From the NCBI RefSeq assembly GCF_037023745.1, contig NZ_CP146101.1:2782001-2846000 (forward strand): a DNA stretch of 64,000 nt, in the 5' to 3' direction. The notes below the pieces were generated by a model, which had not been told where the DNA came from, ran no database searches, and saw only the letters and a program-made list of their open reading frames with translations. Both the position numbers and the translations under genes were made by a program. Shown here piece by piece: positions 8,441 to 17,946 of the stretch. Each line of letters begins with the position of its first letter. Position 1 is the first letter of the stretch. Source of the stretch: Streptomyces sp. SCSIO 30461. GTDB lineage: Bacteria > Actinomycetota > Actinomycetes > Streptomycetales > Streptomycetaceae.

Positions 8441-8985
8441 GCGAGCCGCCAGTCGGGTGCAAGCACCGACCAGATCTCCTCGTCGTGCCGCTTCCCCCGG
8501 TACAGGTAACTCTCGCGCAGGACACCGTCCTTGGTCATCCCGAGCCTGCGGGCCACCGCGATGCTGGGCGCGTTGTCCGGCGAGACCCACCATTCCACCC
8601 GGTGGACGCCCCGTACTTCCACGGCCCAGTCGATGACCAGCCGCGCCGCCCTGGTCACCAGGCCCTTCCCCACTGCCGACGGCTCCAGCCAGCAGCCTGC
8701 CTCGGCGGTGCGCTGCTCGATGTCCAACTTGCGCAGCAGAAAACCGCCGACGAGTGCGCCATCCGCCCAGATCCCGTGGATCCGCCCCGAGTCGGCCGCG
8801 GTCCTCTCCGCGTACGCCCGCAGGAAGGCTCCGTTCGACTCCAGGTCCTGTACGGCATCGGGCAGGCCGTTGTACTGCCCGATGAACTCCCGTCCGCGGT
8901 CGATGTGGGTGAGGAACTCCTCCGCCTGCCACGGCTCCAGCGGGCGCAGCTCGGCCCCGTCGTCACCGAGGGGAACGGAGTACAC
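8338..8985 (-). CDS. GNAT (RimJ/RimL-type) N-acetyltransferase with altered C-terminus
   Basis: A GNAT protein with LEPSAVGKGLVTRAARLVID (acetyl-CoA loop), then GVHRVEWWVSPDNAPSIAVA and RLGMTKDGVLRESYLYRGKR. It would acetylate an N-terminus or small-molecule amine. The GTG start at 8985 lies two bases after the metG stop, so the two are translationally coupled. The family usually ends soon after WSVLAPDWR. Here the frame runs about 30 residues further into MFS-derived DNA, adding a tail such as WPWRSQDPPASP. The enzyme core is intact and may be active. Confidence 0.82.
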   Translation of the reverse strand: MYSVPLGDDGAELRPLEPWQAEEFLTHIDRGREFIGQYNGLPDAVQDLESNGAFLRAYAERTAADSGRIHGIWADGALVGGFLLRKLDIEQRTAEAGCWLEPSAVGKGLVTRAARLVIDWAVEVRGVHRVEWWVSPDNAPSIAVARRLGMTKDGVLRESYLYRGKRHDEEIWSVLAPDWRLARAISPCRSWPWRSQDPPASPVWWGRPGTPRICC

Positions 8986-8987
8986 CG

Positions 8988-10712
8988 TCAGGCGCCTTCG
9001 GCGCCGCCGAAGCGGGCGCGGTAGGACTCCAGATCCTCCTCCGTGATCTTCGCGAACAGCACCGGCGGGACGGTGAAGGCGGTCCCGGACGGGACACCGT
9101 CCAGGGCCCTCGCCTGCTCGGGGCTCACCCAGGTCGCGGTGTCCGCCTCCAGTGCGAAGGATCCCCGCATGGCCGCTGCCGTGGCCGGGATGAACGGCTC
9201 GGAGACCACCGCGTACAAGTGGATCAGGTTCATCGCCGTACGCAGTGTCAGTGCGGCCCCGTCCGGATCGGTCTTGATCTCCAGCCAGGGGGCCTTCTCC
9301 TCCAGGTAGGAGTTGCCCGCGGACCACAGGGCACGCAGTGCCGAAGCGGCCTTGCGGAACTGCAGCGCCTCCAACTGCTCCTCGTATTCGGCGAGCAGCC
9401 GCGCGATCTCCTCGCCCAGTTTCGCTTCCGCCGCAGCGGCGTCGTGCCCGGACGGGACCTCGTCGCCGAACCGCTTGCGCGAGAACGACAGCACGCGGTT
9501 GACGAAGTTGCCCAGGGTGTCGGCCAGGTCCTTGTTCACCGTGGCGGTGAAATGCTCCCAGGTGAAGGAGGAGTCGTCGGACTCCGGGGCGTTGGCGATC
9601 AGGAAGTAGCGCCAGTAGTCGGCGGGGAGTACTTCGAGGGCCGCGTCCGTGAAGACACCGCGCTGCTGTGAGGTGGAGAACTTGCCGCCGTAGTACGTCA
9701 GCCAGTTGAAGCCCTTGACGACGTCGACCTTCTTCCACGGCTCGCGCACACCGAGCTCGGTGGCAGGGAACATCACCGTGTGGAAGGGGACGTTGTCCTT
9801 CGCCATGAACTGGGTGTAGCGGACGGTGTCGTCCGCCTCGTGCCACCACGACTTCCAGTCACGGGTTTCGCCGTCCTGGGCCGCGTCCGCCCACTCCTTC
9901 GTCGCGCCGATGTACTCGATCGGGGCGTCGAACCAGACGTAGAAGACCTTGCCTTCGGCGGCCAGCTCAGGCCAGGTGTCGGCCGGTACCGGGACGCCCC
10001 AGTCCAGGTCGCGGGTGATCGCGCGGTCGTGCAGGCCCTCGGTCAGCCACTTGCGGGCGATGGACGAGGAGAGCTGCGGCCACTGCTCCTCATGCCGGGC
10101 GACCCACTCCTCTACCTCGTGCTGGAGCTTGGACTGGAGCAGGAACAGGTGCTTGGTCTCGCGCACCTCCAGCTCCGTGGAGCCGCTGATCGCAGAGCGC
10201 GGGTCGATCAGGTCCGTCGGGTCGAGGACCCTGGTGCAGTTCTCGCACTGGTCGCCGCGTGCCTTGTCGTAGCCGCAGTGCGGACAGGTGCCCTCGACAT
10301 AGCGGTCCGGCAGGAAGCGCCCGTCGACCGGCGAGTACACCTGGCGGATCGCACGCTCCTCGATGAACCCGTTCTCGTGGAGCCTGCGCGCGAAATGCTG
10401 GGTGATCTCCCTGTTCTGCTGCGAGGAACTGCGTCCGAAGTGGTCGAAGGCGAGCGCGAAGCCGTCGTACACGGCCTTCTGGGCGTCGTGGGCCTGTGCG
10501 CAGAACTCGTCGACGGAGAGCTCCGCCGTCTTGGCGGCGAGCTCGGCCGGGGTGCCGTGCTCGTCGGTGGCGCAGATGTAGAGCACGTCATGGCCGCGCT
10601 GACGCAGATAGCGGGAGTACACGTCCGCGGGAAGCATCGACCCGACCATGTTGCCCAGGTGCTTGATCCCGTTGATATAGGGAAGCGCGCTGGTGATCAG
10701 GTGTCGAGCCAT
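8988..10712 (-). CDS. metG: Methionyl-tRNA synthetase (MetRS), probable second copy
   Basis: A class I aminoacyl-tRNA synthetase of 574 residues charging tRNA-Met. It has the HIGH-type signature HLGN (residues 18-21), a zinc knuckle [17 protein letters not shown] near 142-158, and the KMSKS-type loop KFSTS from Lys344. The catalytic core and anticodon-binding helical domain are complete; no C-terminal EMAP domain is present. Starting at [20 protein letters not shown] matches the family. It lies in a minus-strand run with exporter remnants and an acetyltransferase, not housekeeping genes. That suggests an accessory, possibly inhibitor-insensitive, paralogue. The housekeeping copy is outside the window, so this is inference. 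Confidence 0.9.
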   Translation of the reverse strand: MARHLITSALPYINGIKHLGNMVGSMLPADVYSRYLRQRGHDVLYICATDEHGTPAELAAKTAELSVDEFCAQAHDAQKAVYDGFALAFDHFGRSSSQQNREITQHFARRLHENGFIEERAIRQVYSPVDGRFLPDRYVEGTCPHCGYDKARGDQCENCTRVLDPTDLIDPRSAISGSTELEVRETKHLFLLQSKLQHEVEEWVARHEEQWPQLSSSIARKWLTEGLHDRAITRDLDWGVPVPADTWPELAAEGKVFYVWFDAPIEYIGATKEWADAAQDGETRDWKSWWHEADDTVRYTQFMAKDNVPFHTVMFPATELGVREPWKKVDVVKGFNWLTYYGGKFSTSQQRGVFTDAALEVLPADYWRYFLIANAPESDDSSFTWEHFTATVNKDLADTLGNFVNRVLSFSRKRFGDEVPSGHDAAAAEAKLGEEIARLLAEYEEQLEALQFRKAASALRALWSAGNSYLEEKAPWLEIKTDPDGAALTLRTAMNLIHLYAVVSEPFIPATAAAMRGSFALEADTATWVSPEQARALDGVPSGTAFTVPPVLFAKITEEDLESYRARFGGAEGA

Positions 10713-10834
10713 CCTCGGATGCTCCATTTCATGGTCTGTGCGAAGGGTTGTCACGCGGAGTGACGGACTGGGTCGGGAAACCGCCGTCATCGTATCGAAC
10801 CGCGGGTGCCGCCTTCCTGCGGGTTTTCCGGTAC

Positions 10835-12245
10835 TCATGAGGGCTCGGGTGCCGGAGCCTGGTTCTGCGCCGGCCCCGGCCCCGGTGCCGGCACCGCGGC
10901 GGGGGGCCGTGCCGTCTCCGGGGCCGGCGCGTACTGCGCGGCCTGGGTACGGAACATCGCGGCATAGCGCCCGTCCGCCGCGATCAGCTCGGCGTGGCTG
11001 CCGGACTCCACCAGGCAACCCTGACTGAGCACATGGATGGTGTCGGCGTAGCGCACACCGGACATCCGGTGGGTGACCAGGACGACGGCGCGGTGCCGCC
11101 CTGCGAGACGGCGGATGCGGTCGAACGCCTCGATCTCCGCTTCCGGGTCCAGCGCCGACGTCGGCTCGTCCACGATCAGGATGCTGTCGGCCGCCCCCGT
11201 CGAAGCCCGCCAGTGGGTACGGGCCAGTCCGATCTTCTGCCATTCACCGCCCGAGAGCTCGGACGCCCCCCGGAACATCCGAGCCAGCAGGGTCGCAAGG
11301 CCTTGCGGCAGCTTCGCTATGAGGGAGCCCGCTCCCGCGTACTCCGCCGAGGGTTCCAGCTCCTCCGGGGAAGCCGCCCGCTCCGGGCGGCCGATCCGGA
11401 TGTTCATGGCGGCAGTCATCGGCCAGCGCTGGAAGTCCTGGGTGAGCAGCGCCACCCGCCCGAACACCTGGGAGCGGTCGAGACAGGTCAGCTCCTGCCC
11501 GCCCCAGCGGACACTTCCGTCCTGCGGCAGCAGCAGTCCGGCCAGCACCTTCATCAGGGTGCTCTTGCCGGAGCCGTTCTCACCGACCACCGCGATCACG
11601 GCTCCCATCGGCACGGTCAGCGACACCCCGTCCAGTGCGGGTTCGACCCGGTCGGAATAGCGGTAGCTCACCTTGTCCAGCACCACATCGCCGACCCTGA
11701 CGGACAGGTCGGCCCCGTCCCGGGGAATGGTGTGCCGGGCCGCCTCGCGCAGGAACCGGTCGTGGTCCTGGACGTACAGCGACTCCTCGTGCATCTCGTT
11801 GATGTTCATCACCAGCGCGCCGAGGCTCGCAGAGCCCGACCTGACGGCGATCACCGCCGTGCCGGCGACCGCGAGTTCCATGTGTCCGGCCAGGATCAGC
11901 CACGCCATCACCCCGTAGGTGAACGCCATCGCGACACCCGACAGAGCGGCGGCCACCAGCTCGGTCAGCGCCTTGTCGTTGGCGAGGCGCTTCTGCTCGG
12001 TCTCCGCGTTCTCGGCCATCTCCCGGTACCGGTCCAGCAGGAAGGGCCCCACGGCGTGGATGCGCACCTCCTGGGCCGCGTCGCGGTCCGTGAGCAGATT
12101 GCCGATCAGCCGACTGGCCCGTACATGCTCGACCCAGGCCATCACGGACACATAACGCTCCTGCGCGACCCGCATCGCCCCCCCAGCCCCGCGGCGCGGC
12201 GATCAGCAGCAGCATCGGCAACAAGGCCGGATTAGTCGTTGCAGG
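10835..12245 (-). pseudogene. ABC exporter (fused permease-ATPase) remnant, N-terminus missing
   Basis: The C-terminal ATPase is complete: Walker A GENGSGKST, signature LSGGEWQK, Walker [13 protein letters not shown] and the H-loop VTHRMSG. Upstream only the later part of the transmembrane domain remains (VMAWVEHVRASRLIG to SASLGAL). The frame to 12175 can be extended by a further short piece in another frame (PALLPMLLLIAAPRGWG, about 12185-12240). The joint lies at a seven-cytosine run at 12178-12184, indicating a frameshift. Beyond 12245 no homologous sequence is seen, so the first ~150 residues are lost. A proline/alanine-rich tail ends the protein. Confidence 0.75.
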
Positions 12246-12525
12246 CGCTGTGTCCCACACAGGTCGTGTCGCATTACGGCAGGAGCGGGGCCTCGGTTCG
12301 TGTCGCGTTCCGAAGTGGCATCGTGTCCCTATCGGCCGACTTGCTGACGAAGGTTACACGGCAGGACAGCCTGCATCGCAGCTCGGCATCGTGCTGCCGA
12401 CTGTGCCTGCCCCCCCGCACCGCGGCGAACGCGGACATCGGGCGACCGTTGTATGACCGCTCGGAGGCGCGAACTACCGTGACAGGCCCAGGTTCCGGCT
12501 GCTGATCCCAAGTCTCGGCTTCGGT
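12246..12525. other. Stretch without recognisable gene
   Basis: Between the truncated ABC exporter and the response regulator. Short open frames here show no family motif and poor codon usage. It may be debris from the event that removed the exporter N-terminus. Confidence 0.4.
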
Positions 12526-13224
12526 CTACGTCTGCTCGGTGGACTGCTGGGCGGCCTCGCCTGCGCCGACGCTGACCAGGCCCGTCTCGTAGGCGACGAT
12601 GACGGCCTGGACACGGTCACGGAGGCCGAGCTTGGCGAGGATGCGGGCGACGTGCGTCTTGACGGTCGCCTCGGCCAGGTGGAGGTGGGTGGCGAGTTCG
12701 GCGTTGCTCAGTCCTCGGGCCAGCAGGCTGAGGACCTCCAGTTCGCGTGGGGTGAGCGAGGCGAGGTCGCGATGGAGGGCGGCGGTGTCGCTGCCGCGCT
12801 GGGTGAACCTCTGTACGAGGCGGCGGGTGATGGCGGGCGCGAGGAGTGCGTCGCCGGTACGGACCGTGCGGACGGCCGCGGTCAGTTGCTCGGGGGTGAC
12901 GTCCTTGAGGAGGAAGCCGCTGGCCCCGGCGGACAGCGCCGCATAGACGTATCGGTCGAGGTCGAAGGTGGTCAGAATGATGACGCGGGGTTTGTCGGGG
13001 GCGCCGGTGAGGATGCGGCGGGTGGCCTCCAGGCCGTCCATCTCGGGCATCCGGACGTCCATCAGGACCACGTCGGGACGTGTACGGCGGACCGCTTCGA
13101 CCGCTTCGGCTCCGTTGGTCGCCTCGGCGACGACGTCGATGCCATCGGCCCTGAGGATCAACCGGAATCCGGTGCGGACCAGGGTCTGGTCGTCGGCGAG
13201 GAGCACACGCAGCGGCTCGGTCAC
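12526..13224 (-). CDS. NarL/LuxR-type two-component response regulator
   Basis: A 232-residue receiver plus HTH regulator. The receiver has the acidic pair DD near residues 11-12, phospho-acceptor Asp56 in VVLMDVRMPEMDG, Thr in ILTTF and Lys in FLLKDVTPEQL. The C-terminal LuxR HTH has LTPRELEVLSLLARGLSNAEL and VKTHVARILAKLGLRDRVQA. Its start overlaps the kinase stop by four bases, giving translational coupling. It is divergent from the ABC ATPase/FtsX-type permease operon, which it probably controls. Confidence 0.92.
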   Translation of the reverse strand: MTEPLRVLLADDQTLVRTGFRLILRADGIDVVAEATNGAEAVEAVRRTRPDVVLMDVRMPEMDGLEATRRILTGAPDKPRVIILTTFDLDRYVYAALSAGASGFLLKDVTPEQLTAAVRTVRTGDALLAPAITRRLVQRFTQRGSDTAALHRDLASLTPRELEVLSLLARGLSNAELATHLHLAEATVKTHVARILAKLGLRDRVQAVIVAYETGLVSVGAGEAAQQSTEQT

Positions 13225-14585
13225 GGTGTCTCCAAGGGGATCAGGGCCTCCACACGGTAGCCGCCGGTCAGGCGTCGGCCGACGTTCAGGGTTCCGTCGT
13301 AGACGGCGAGGCGCTCGCGCAGGCCGATCAGGCCCCGGCCGCTTCCGGCGCCCGCGCCCGGGTGTCCACCGGTGTCGGTGACTTCCACCCGGAGCCGTTC
13401 CGGCCCGTATTCGACGGTCACGGCGGCGGTGGCGCCGGACGCGTGCTTCACGGTGTTGGTCAGAGCTTCCTGGACCACACGGTAGGCGGCGAGTTCGAGG
13501 CCGGGCGGGAGGGGACGGGGCGGGCCGGTCACGGTCAGGCCGACGGGCAATCCGGTGTCCCGGACCCGTCCGACCAGCGTTTCCAGTTGGTCCAGGCCGG
13601 GCTGCGGGGTCAGCTCCGCCGCCGTATCGGCCAGGTCCGCACCTCCGTCCGTCCCCTCCCCTTCGTCGGCCATGGTGAGCAGTCCCATGACGTGGCGCAG
13701 CTCGGTCATGGCCGCCCGGCCGCCCGCCTCGACGGCTAGCAGCGCCTCGTCGGCCTCCTCGGGGGAGGTTTTCATGATCTTGCGGGCGGCGCCCGCCTGG
13801 ATGATCATCACGCTGACGTTGTGCGTGACGACGTCGTGCAGTTCGCGGGCGATCCTGGCCCGCTCATGCTCGACGGCCCGGCGCAGCGCCTCGGCCTGTT
13901 CGCGTTCCAGGGCGGAGAGCCGGGTGCGGCCCTCGTCGGTTCGGAGTTTCCAGGTACGCAGGCCGATGGCGGCCACGGCCATCGGGACCAGGATCAGCAG
14001 GGCGATGTATTCGTTGGGGACGATCGGTGTCACCGAGTTCCCCGACGTGCCGACCAGGACGACCGACACCGCCAGCGCCGCCAGGGTCGCCACCCGGTAC
14101 GGGCTGTACACGGCGGCGCTGTAGACGGCGATGATGAACGCGTAGAAGGTCAGCCGCAGAACGCTCTGCGGTGTCGCCAGCGTCGCGGCCGTCACGACGC
14201 ACAGCACGGCGACCGGGTAGCGGCGGCGCAGCGCCAGGGCACCCGAGGCGATAACTGCGAGGGTCACCATGAAGGCCAGGCCGCTGGGGCCCGACGGGCG
14301 CGGTATGACGATCTCCACGCCGGGTGCGATCTCACGCACCACGACGTTATTGGCGTTGTCGATGCCGTAGTAGACGGTGGCGATACCGAGTGCCAGTGCC
14401 ACCAGCGCGTCGAACTGCCGGGCGCGCAGGGTCGGCCGCAGTGGTGGACCGCTTGGAAGCCTGGCGTCGCGGACCGTCTGGCCAGCGGCTTCCCGCAGCC
14501 ACTCCAGCGTCGTACGTGCGTCCATCACCGGATCATTGTCGCCGCCGCGCGAACCCGCGGAGTCCGTCCCGGCGGTCATTCCCAC
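13221..14585 (-). CDS. Sensor histidine kinase (HisKA_3 type)
   Basis: A 454-residue membrane kinase. After a cytoplasmic N-terminus there are about five membrane segments between residues 60 and 210. The dimerisation helix carries His250 in RELHDVVTHNVSVM. The C-terminal HATPase has the N-box QEALTNTVKHA, DTGG, and GRGLIGLRERL. It lacks an extracellular sensor domain, as is common in Streptomyces kinases that watch the membrane or a partner transporter. The neighbouring FtsX-type ABC transporter makes antibiotic or peptide sensing plausible (inference). Confidence 0.92.
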   Translation of the reverse strand: MGMTAGTDSAGSRGGDNDPVMDARTTLEWLREAAGQTVRDARLPSGPPLRPTLRARQFDALVALALGIATVYYGIDNANNVVVREIAPGVEIVIPRPSGPSGLAFMVTLAVIASGALALRRRYPVAVLCVVTAATLATPQSVLRLTFYAFIIAVYSAAVYSPYRVATLAALAVSVVLVGTSGNSVTPIVPNEYIALLILVPMAVAAIGLRTWKLRTDEGRTRLSALEREQAEALRRAVEHERARIARELHDVVTHNVSVMIIQAGAARKIMKTSPEEADEALLAVEAGGRAAMTELRHVMGLLTMADEGEGTDGGADLADTAAELTPQPGLDQLETLVGRVRDTGLPVGLTVTGPPRPLPPGLELAAYRVVQEALTNTVKHASGATAAVTVEYGPERLRVEVTDTGGHPGAGAGSGRGLIGLRERLAVYDGTLNVGRRLTGGYRVEALIPLETP

Positions 14586-14739
14586 CGCACCGGGTACATC
14601 GCCCGCCTACATCGCAGGGATGACGTTTCCGGGGCTCATCCGAGTGCGGTACCGCAATGGGTTCGGGCGGGCGACGCGTGCGGGCCGGGCCCGCTCCTAG
14701 CGTTCACGCAGCCAACTGGCCGTACCCAAGGAGCCTTTC

Positions 14740-15447
14740 ATGACCGTGCCGGTGATCGAACTGCGCGAGGTGAGCCGACGATACGACGACGGCCCGCCCG
14801 CCCTGCACGACGCGTCACTGACCGTGCAGTCCGGCGAGGCCGTCGCGATCCTCGGCCCTTCCGGCAGCGGCAAGTCCACGCTGCTCAATCTGATCGCGGG
14901 CCTGGACCGGCCCGATACGGGAACCGTCACCGTGGACGGGGTGCGGGTGGACCAGCTGCGCGAAGCCGGATCGGCGCTCTACCGGCGGTCGAAGATCGGC
15001 CTGGTCTTCCAGTTCTTCAATCTGCTCGACGATCTGACCGTCACCGACAACGTCGTCCTGCCCGCGCGCCTCGCCGGTATGGCACGTGGCGAGGCAGACC
15101 GCCGGACGGCGGAACTCCTGGAACTGCTGGGCATCGACCGGCACGCCCGCTCCTATCCGGGGCGACTGTCCGGCGGCGAGCGGCAGCGCGTCGCGGTGGC
15201 CCGGGCGTTGATGAACCGGCCGGCGCTTCTCCTGGCCGACGAGCCGACCGGGGCCTTGGACACGGCTGCAGGACAGGACGTCAGCAAGCTGCTCGCCGAC
15301 CTCAATGCCGAGGGCCAGACCATCGTCGTGGTCACCCACGACCTGGCCCTGGCCCGGTCCTGCACGAACCATACGGTCCGGATCACCGACGGCCGGATCA
15401 CCGAAGACGTCCGGTCGCGGGCCGCCGCCCCCGAGGCCGTCCGATGA
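14740..15447 (+). CDS. ABC transporter ATP-binding protein (MacB/LolD-like)
   Basis: A 235-residue ATPase with Walker A GPSGSGKST, Q-loop FQFFNLLDDLTV, signature LSGGERQRVAVARAL, Walker B LLLADEPTGALD and His in VTHDLALA. The sequence class is the one paired with FtsX-type permeases. AAGGAG precedes the ATG. It overlaps the permease gene by ATGA, so the two form a coupled operon that diverges from the two-component system. Confidence 0.93.
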   Translation: MTVPVIELREVSRRYDDGPPALHDASLTVQSGEAVAILGPSGSGKSTLLNLIAGLDRPDTGTVTVDGVRVDQLREAGSALYRRSKIGLVFQFFNLLDDLTVTDNVVLPARLAGMARGEADRRTAELLELLGIDRHARSYPGRLSGGERQRVAVARALMNRPALLLADEPTGALDTAAGQDVSKLLADLNAEGQTIVVVTHDLALARSCTNHTVRITDGRITEDVRSRAAAPEAVR

Positions 15448-17792
15448 GCGCACTCGGCAAGGTGGTGCGCTCGGGGGTGGGACGACGCCGGGTGCAGACG
15501 CTGGTGATCGGGCTCGCCACGATGATGGCGGTGGCCGCCTCCGTCCTCGGCGGATCGCTGCTCGTGGTTTCCGGCGCGCCCTTCGACGACGCATTCGCCC
15601 AGCAGCACGGCGCGCATCTGTCCGTGCAGTTCGACGCGGACAAGGTGAGCGCCGGGCAGCTGTCGAGATCCAAGGACGCCGAAGGGGTGAGTGATGCGGC
15701 CGGGCCGTTCCGTACGGTGACGGTCACCCCGCAGTCGGACGGGGCGGGCCCCGGGTGGCCGATGACCGTGGTTGGCCGGGGCAATCCCGGCCGGAATGTG
15801 GACGAGGTGGCGCTGCTCGACGGGCGGTGGCCCACGCGCTCCGGCGAGATCGTGCTGTCCGCCGACTCCTCGCTCTTCCCGACCCTGGGGATGAAGATCA
15901 CTTTCCCCGAGCTGTCCGGCGGTCCGACACTGACGGTGGTCGGTGTGGCCCGCTCGGTCACGCAGACCGCTGACGCCTGGGTGGTTCCGTCCCAGATGCC
16001 GGCGCTCACCGCGCCCGGTAGCGGCGGCTACCAGATGCTCTACCGCTTCACCGACGCGGGCACCGTCGCTCAGATCACCGCGGGCGGCAAGGCAGTGACT
16101 AAAACCCTGCCGCCAGGAACGGCCGTCGGTGAACAGTCATGGCTCACCGTCAAGGAGACCGCCGAGCGCGACACCGCCGTCTACGTCCCGTTCCTCATCG
16201 CGTTCGGCGCTCTGGGCCTGGTCATGTCGGTGCTCATCGTCGGCAACGTCGTCGCCTCGGCCGTCGGCACGGGAACGCGCCGCATCGGCATCCTCAAGGC
16301 CGTCGGCTTCACCCCGTTCCAGGTCGTGCGGGCCTACGTGGGCCAGGCGCTGATCCCGGCCGCCGTCGGCACGGCTCTCGGTGTCCTCGCCGGTCACCTG
16401 CTCGCCGTCCCCGTACTGGCCGAGACCGAGGAGGTCTACGGCACCTCCTCCCTTGCCATCACCCCCTGGGTCGACCTGGCGGTGATCGCCGGGGTGCTCG
16501 GCCTGGTGGCGGCGACCGCGTGCGCGAGTGCCTGGCGGGCCGGGCGGCTGCGTACGGTCGATGCGCTCGCCGTCGGGTGTTCCGCTTCGGCGGGGCTCGG
16601 CCGGTGGGCGGCCCGCTTGGCCGGACGCCTGCCGTTGCCGCAGCCGGTCGCCCTGGGCCTGGCCCGGCCCTTCGCTCGGCCCGCCCGCGCGCTGGCCATG
16701 GGCACCGTCATCCTGTTCGGCGCCATCGCCGTTACGTTCACCGTGGGGATGGGCGCCTCGCTCGGCCAGGTGATGAAAGCCAGGGCCCACGACGCGGCCG
16801 ATGTCGTCGTGCCCGCGCCCTTGCCGGACTTCGGCCCTCAAGGCGCTGGCCCCGAGAAGCAGCCCGAGGCCGATCCCGCTGCGGTCGCCGCGGCCATCGA
16901 GGCCGCCGCCGGGACCGGGAAGTACTACAGTGCCGCGACGGTACGGGCGACCGTGTCCGGCCTGACCGGCACCATCGACGTGAACGCCTTCACCGGCGAC
17001 GCCTCCTGGGGCGGCTACACGATGGTCTCGGGCCGCTGGATCGACAGGCCCGGCGAGGCCGTGGTCCCGACCCCCTTCCTGGCCGCCACCGGCACCCGCA
17101 TCGGCGACACCGTCACCCTGAACGGCCTGGCCGAGCCGGTCATGGTCCGGATCGTCGGCGAGGTCCTCGACCCCCGCAACGACGGCATGCAGGTCTTCAC
17201 CGACGCCTCGACCCTCACGGCCGCACATCCCGACCTGACGGAGACGAGCCATCACATCGCGGTCACATCAGGCACCGATGTCTCCGCCTACGTCGACACT
17301 CTGAACAAGGATCTGGCACCGCTGGGTGTCACCGCCCGAGCCGGCGGGCTCGACGCCGGGAGCGACATGGTCGTCACGCTCAACGCGCTGTCCGCGATCC
17401 TCACGCTGATGCTCGTCGCCGTCGCCGCGCTCGGCGTACTCAACGGCGTGCTGCTCGACACCCGCGAGCGCGTCCGGGAGATCGGTGTCCACAAGGCGCT
17501 CGGCATGACCCCCCGGCAGACCATCGCGATGGTCCTCACCTCGGTCGTCGTGACCGGACTGGTCGCCGGCACTCTGGGCGTGCCGCTGGGTGTGGCCCTG
17601 CACGGCTGGGTCATCCCCGCGATGGGCGACAGCGTGGGGCTCCGCCTTCCCGGTTCCGTCATCGCCGTCTACCACGGAGCTGAACTGTTCCCGCTCGCAC
17701 TCGGCGGCCTGCTCATCGCCACCCTGGGCGCGCTCCTGCCCGCCGGCTGGGCCGCCAGGGCTCGAACCGCCGCGGCCCTGCGCACCGAATAG
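15444..17792 (+). CDS. FtsX-type ABC transporter permease, two FtsX domains
   Basis: A 782-residue permease. It has an N-terminal membrane segment (near VQTLVIGLATMMAVAASVLG), then an extracytoplasmic MacB-like domain of about 200 residues. A first three-helix FtsX block includes LGLVMSVLIVGNVVASAVG and the coupling helix GILKAVGFTPFQVV. A second repeat has its own large external domain and the block LLDTRERVREIGVHKALGM. These proteins export peptides or lipids, or sense and remove membrane-active antibiotics mechanically. The ATG lies inside the ATPase stop. A strong terminator follows. Confidence 0.92.
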   Translation: MSALGKVVRSGVGRRRVQTLVIGLATMMAVAASVLGGSLLVVSGAPFDDAFAQQHGAHLSVQFDADKVSAGQLSRSKDAEGVSDAAGPFRTVTVTPQSDGAGPGWPMTVVGRGNPGRNVDEVALLDGRWPTRSGEIVLSADSSLFPTLGMKITFPELSGGPTLTVVGVARSVTQTADAWVVPSQMPALTAPGSGGYQMLYRFTDAGTVAQITAGGKAVTKTLPPGTAVGEQSWLTVKETAERDTAVYVPFLIAFGALGLVMSVLIVGNVVASAVGTGTRRIGILKAVGFTPFQVVRAYVGQALIPAAVGTALGVLAGHLLAVPVLAETEEVYGTSSLAITPWVDLAVIAGVLGLVAATACASAWRAGRLRTVDALAVGCSASAGLGRWAARLAGRLPLPQPVALGLARPFARPARALAMGTVILFGAIAVTFTVGMGASLGQVMKARAHDAADVVVPAPLPDFGPQGAGPEKQPEADPAAVAAAIEAAAGTGKYYSAATVRATVSGLTGTIDVNAFTGDASWGGYTMVSGRWIDRPGEAVVPTPFLAATGTRIGDTVTLNGLAEPVMVRIVGEVLDPRNDGMQVFTDASTLTAAHPDLTETSHHIAVTSGTDVSAYVDTLNKDLAPLGVTARAGGLDAGSDMVVTLNALSAILTLMLVAVAALGVLNGVLLDTRERVREIGVHKALGMTPRQTIAMVLTSVVVTGLVAGTLGVPLGVALHGWVIPAMGDSVGLRLPGSVIAVYHGAELFPLALGGLLIATLGALLPAGWAARARTAAALRTE

Positions 17793-17817
17793 GAGGTCAG
17801 GGTCAGAGGTCGTGCCT

Positions 17818-17850
17818 CCGACCCCCACCGCAAGGAGCGGTGGGGGTCGG
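17818..17850 (+). terminator. Rho-independent-type hairpin after the ABC operon
   Basis: A perfect 14-bp GC-rich stem (CCGACCCCCACCGC and its complement) with loop AAGGA, 26 bp after the permease stop codon. There is no long T-run, as is usual in Streptomyces. Confidence 0.8.
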
Positions 17851-17946
17851 TTGGCTACCGGCCTTCATCAAGGAGGTGAGCGTGTACGACCAGCAGAGAC
17901 GGGTGGAAGGGACAAGCCATGGGCCCAGCTTTTCCGCCCGTCGGTG

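Noticed and set aside
9780..10763. Open frame antisense to metG
   Set aside because: It is a shadow of the synthetase gene with no motif of its own.
3263..12245. A complete antibiotic biosynthetic gene cluster
   Set aside because: Tailoring oxidases, a possible resistance synthetase and exporter remnants are present, but no PKS, NRPS, terpene or RiPP core gene is seen.
13821..15443. Very long plus-strand open frame continuing into the FtsX-type permease (over 1300 codons in total)
   Set aside because: The first 540 codons are antisense to the histidine kinase and out of frame with the ABC ATPase. Only the part from the ATG at 15444 has transporter motifs.
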